Below are positions 5,899-6,453 of a DNA stretch of 6,453 nt, one piece after another. The notes beneath the pieces were generated by a model, which did not search any database, was not told the origin of the DNA, and was given only the letters and a program-made list of their open reading frames with translations. Numbering within the stretch: the stretch's first letter is position 1; the number at the start of each line of letters is the position of its first letter. This DNA is from JBDLID01 sp039715055 (lineage in GTDB: Bacteria; Desulfobacterota; Desulfobulbia; Desulfobulbales; Desulfocapsaceae). A program made the position numbers and the translations under genes. The stretch spans positions 1-6,453 of the forward strand of contig JBDLID010000157.1 of the NCBI GenBank assembly GCA_039715055.1, in the 5' to 3' direction.

Positions 5899-6453
5899 TC
5901 AAGGATGATGGTCTCCTGGTCCCGGGGAAGAAAAATATCGTTGCCTGCGTTCCGTATAAGATGTTCAATGTCCTGCTCCTGAGCACGGCTTTCCCGGCAG
6001 AGGTGGACCAGGGCCATCTTCCGGCAGCCGGTCTGTCGAAAGATTTCGAGGCATGTGTTGACTGAACCGTGGTTGGCAAATCGGTCCCTGATGCTGAAGG
6101 ACTCGTGAATCACAAGATCTGCCCCGGTCATCAGATCTATTCCCGCATTGCGGCTCTTACCATCGCCGGAGTAGTAGACCGATCTGCTGCCGGATTTGAT
6201 CAGGACACCAAACGATTCAATGGAGTGGGTGTTGGCAGCAACCCGGATTTCAAGATCGAGAAGTTCGACAGATCTGCCTGCCGGTATCCGGGTGAAGATC
6301 AGCTGAAAGGGAAATTTTGCCAGCAGCCCCGGATAGGCCAGTTCCATGGCCTTACTGACCTCCGACTCCAGGGGAATTCCGCCGACGATATGGAGGGGCT
6401 CAGTCCGTCGCCGCTCATAGAGATGAAGAAGCAGCTGAGGCAGCCCGAAGAAG
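5895..6453 (-). CDS. Metallo-beta-lactamase-fold hydrolase, RNase Z-like (5' partial)
   Basis: The frame is open to the right edge, giving about 186 C-terminal residues; the Met codon at 6345-6347 is internal. The first visible residues, FFGLPQLLLHL, match what follows the HxHxDH metal motif in this fold, so that motif should lie just beyond the window. Remaining metal-site and family features are visible: THSIESFG (His codon 6225-6227), SGDG with the bridging Asp (6162-6164), VIHES (6105-6107 for His), NHGS (His 6069-6071) and LVHLCRE (His 6003-6005). This order follows RNase Z and its relatives, which hydrolyse phosphodiester bonds using two zinc ions, RNase Z itself cutting tRNA precursors at the 3' side. 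The motifs are not exact (SGDG where SGDT is usual; NHGS where HST is usual), so a phosphodiesterase or another hydrolase of the superfamily is equally possible. It converges with the histidine kinase gene, 74 bases away. Confidence 0.85.
   Translation of the reverse strand, partial: FFGLPQLLLHLYERRRTEPLHIVGGIPLESEVSKAMELAYPGLLAKFPFQLIFTRIPAGRSVELLDLEIRVAANTHSIESFGVLIKSGSRSVYYSGDGKSRNAGIDLMTGADLVIHESFSIRDRFANHGSVNTCLEIFRQTGCRKMALVHLCRESRAQEQDIEHLIRNAGNDIFLPRDQETIILD

Noticed and set aside
5895..6347. ATG at 6345-6347 as the true start of the minus-strand hydrolase
   Set aside because: The frame stays open to the window edge, and the upstream codons encode FFGLPQLL, which fits the conserved segment after the metal-binding motif, so the gene starts outside the window.

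Overview
The window reads as about 6.5 kb of a Gram-negative chromosome, most likely a deltaproteobacterium (Desulfobacterota). This is inferred from the style of the proteins: a phenylacetate-CoA-ligase-type enzyme, a secreted outer-membrane-like protein, a canonical RNase PH and a large membrane-bound PAS/GAF hybrid histidine kinase with a Cys/His-rich GAF domain. The base composition looks even and nothing resembles an insertion sequence, phage, CRISPR array or tRNA. The taxonomic guess comes from reading the proteins, not from a search.

Layout: (1) bases 1-930, + strand, the C-terminal three quarters of a phenylacetate-CoA ligase family enzyme whose start lies off the left edge. (2) 999-2021, +, an exported protein of unrecognised function that looks like an outer-membrane beta-barrel. 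(3) 2024-2734, +, RNase PH (rph), starting 2 bases after the previous stop. (4) 2735-3057, a 323-base gap with no convincing gene but several short inverted repeats. (5) 3058-5820, +, a 920-residue orphan hybrid sensor histidine kinase (six membrane segments, coiled coil, PAS, GAF, HisKA, HATPase, REC). (6) 5895-6453, - strand, the C-terminal part of a metallo-beta-lactamase-fold hydrolase with RNase Z-like motifs, cut by the right edge.

The first three genes are co-directional with short gaps (68 and 2 bases), so they could be one transcript, although their roles (acyl-CoA formation, envelope protein, tRNA 3'-end trimming) do not form an obvious pathway. The kinase stands alone with no separate response regulator in view and carries its own receiver domain. 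Kinase and hydrolase converge over a 74-base gap. Two inverted repeats flank that gap, each covering the stop codon of one of the two genes.

I see no clear new multi-gene system. The points most worth a second look are the Cys/His cluster in the kinase GAF domain, the paired convergent hairpins, the uncharacterised barrel-like protein tightly linked to rph, and the structured 323-base gap.
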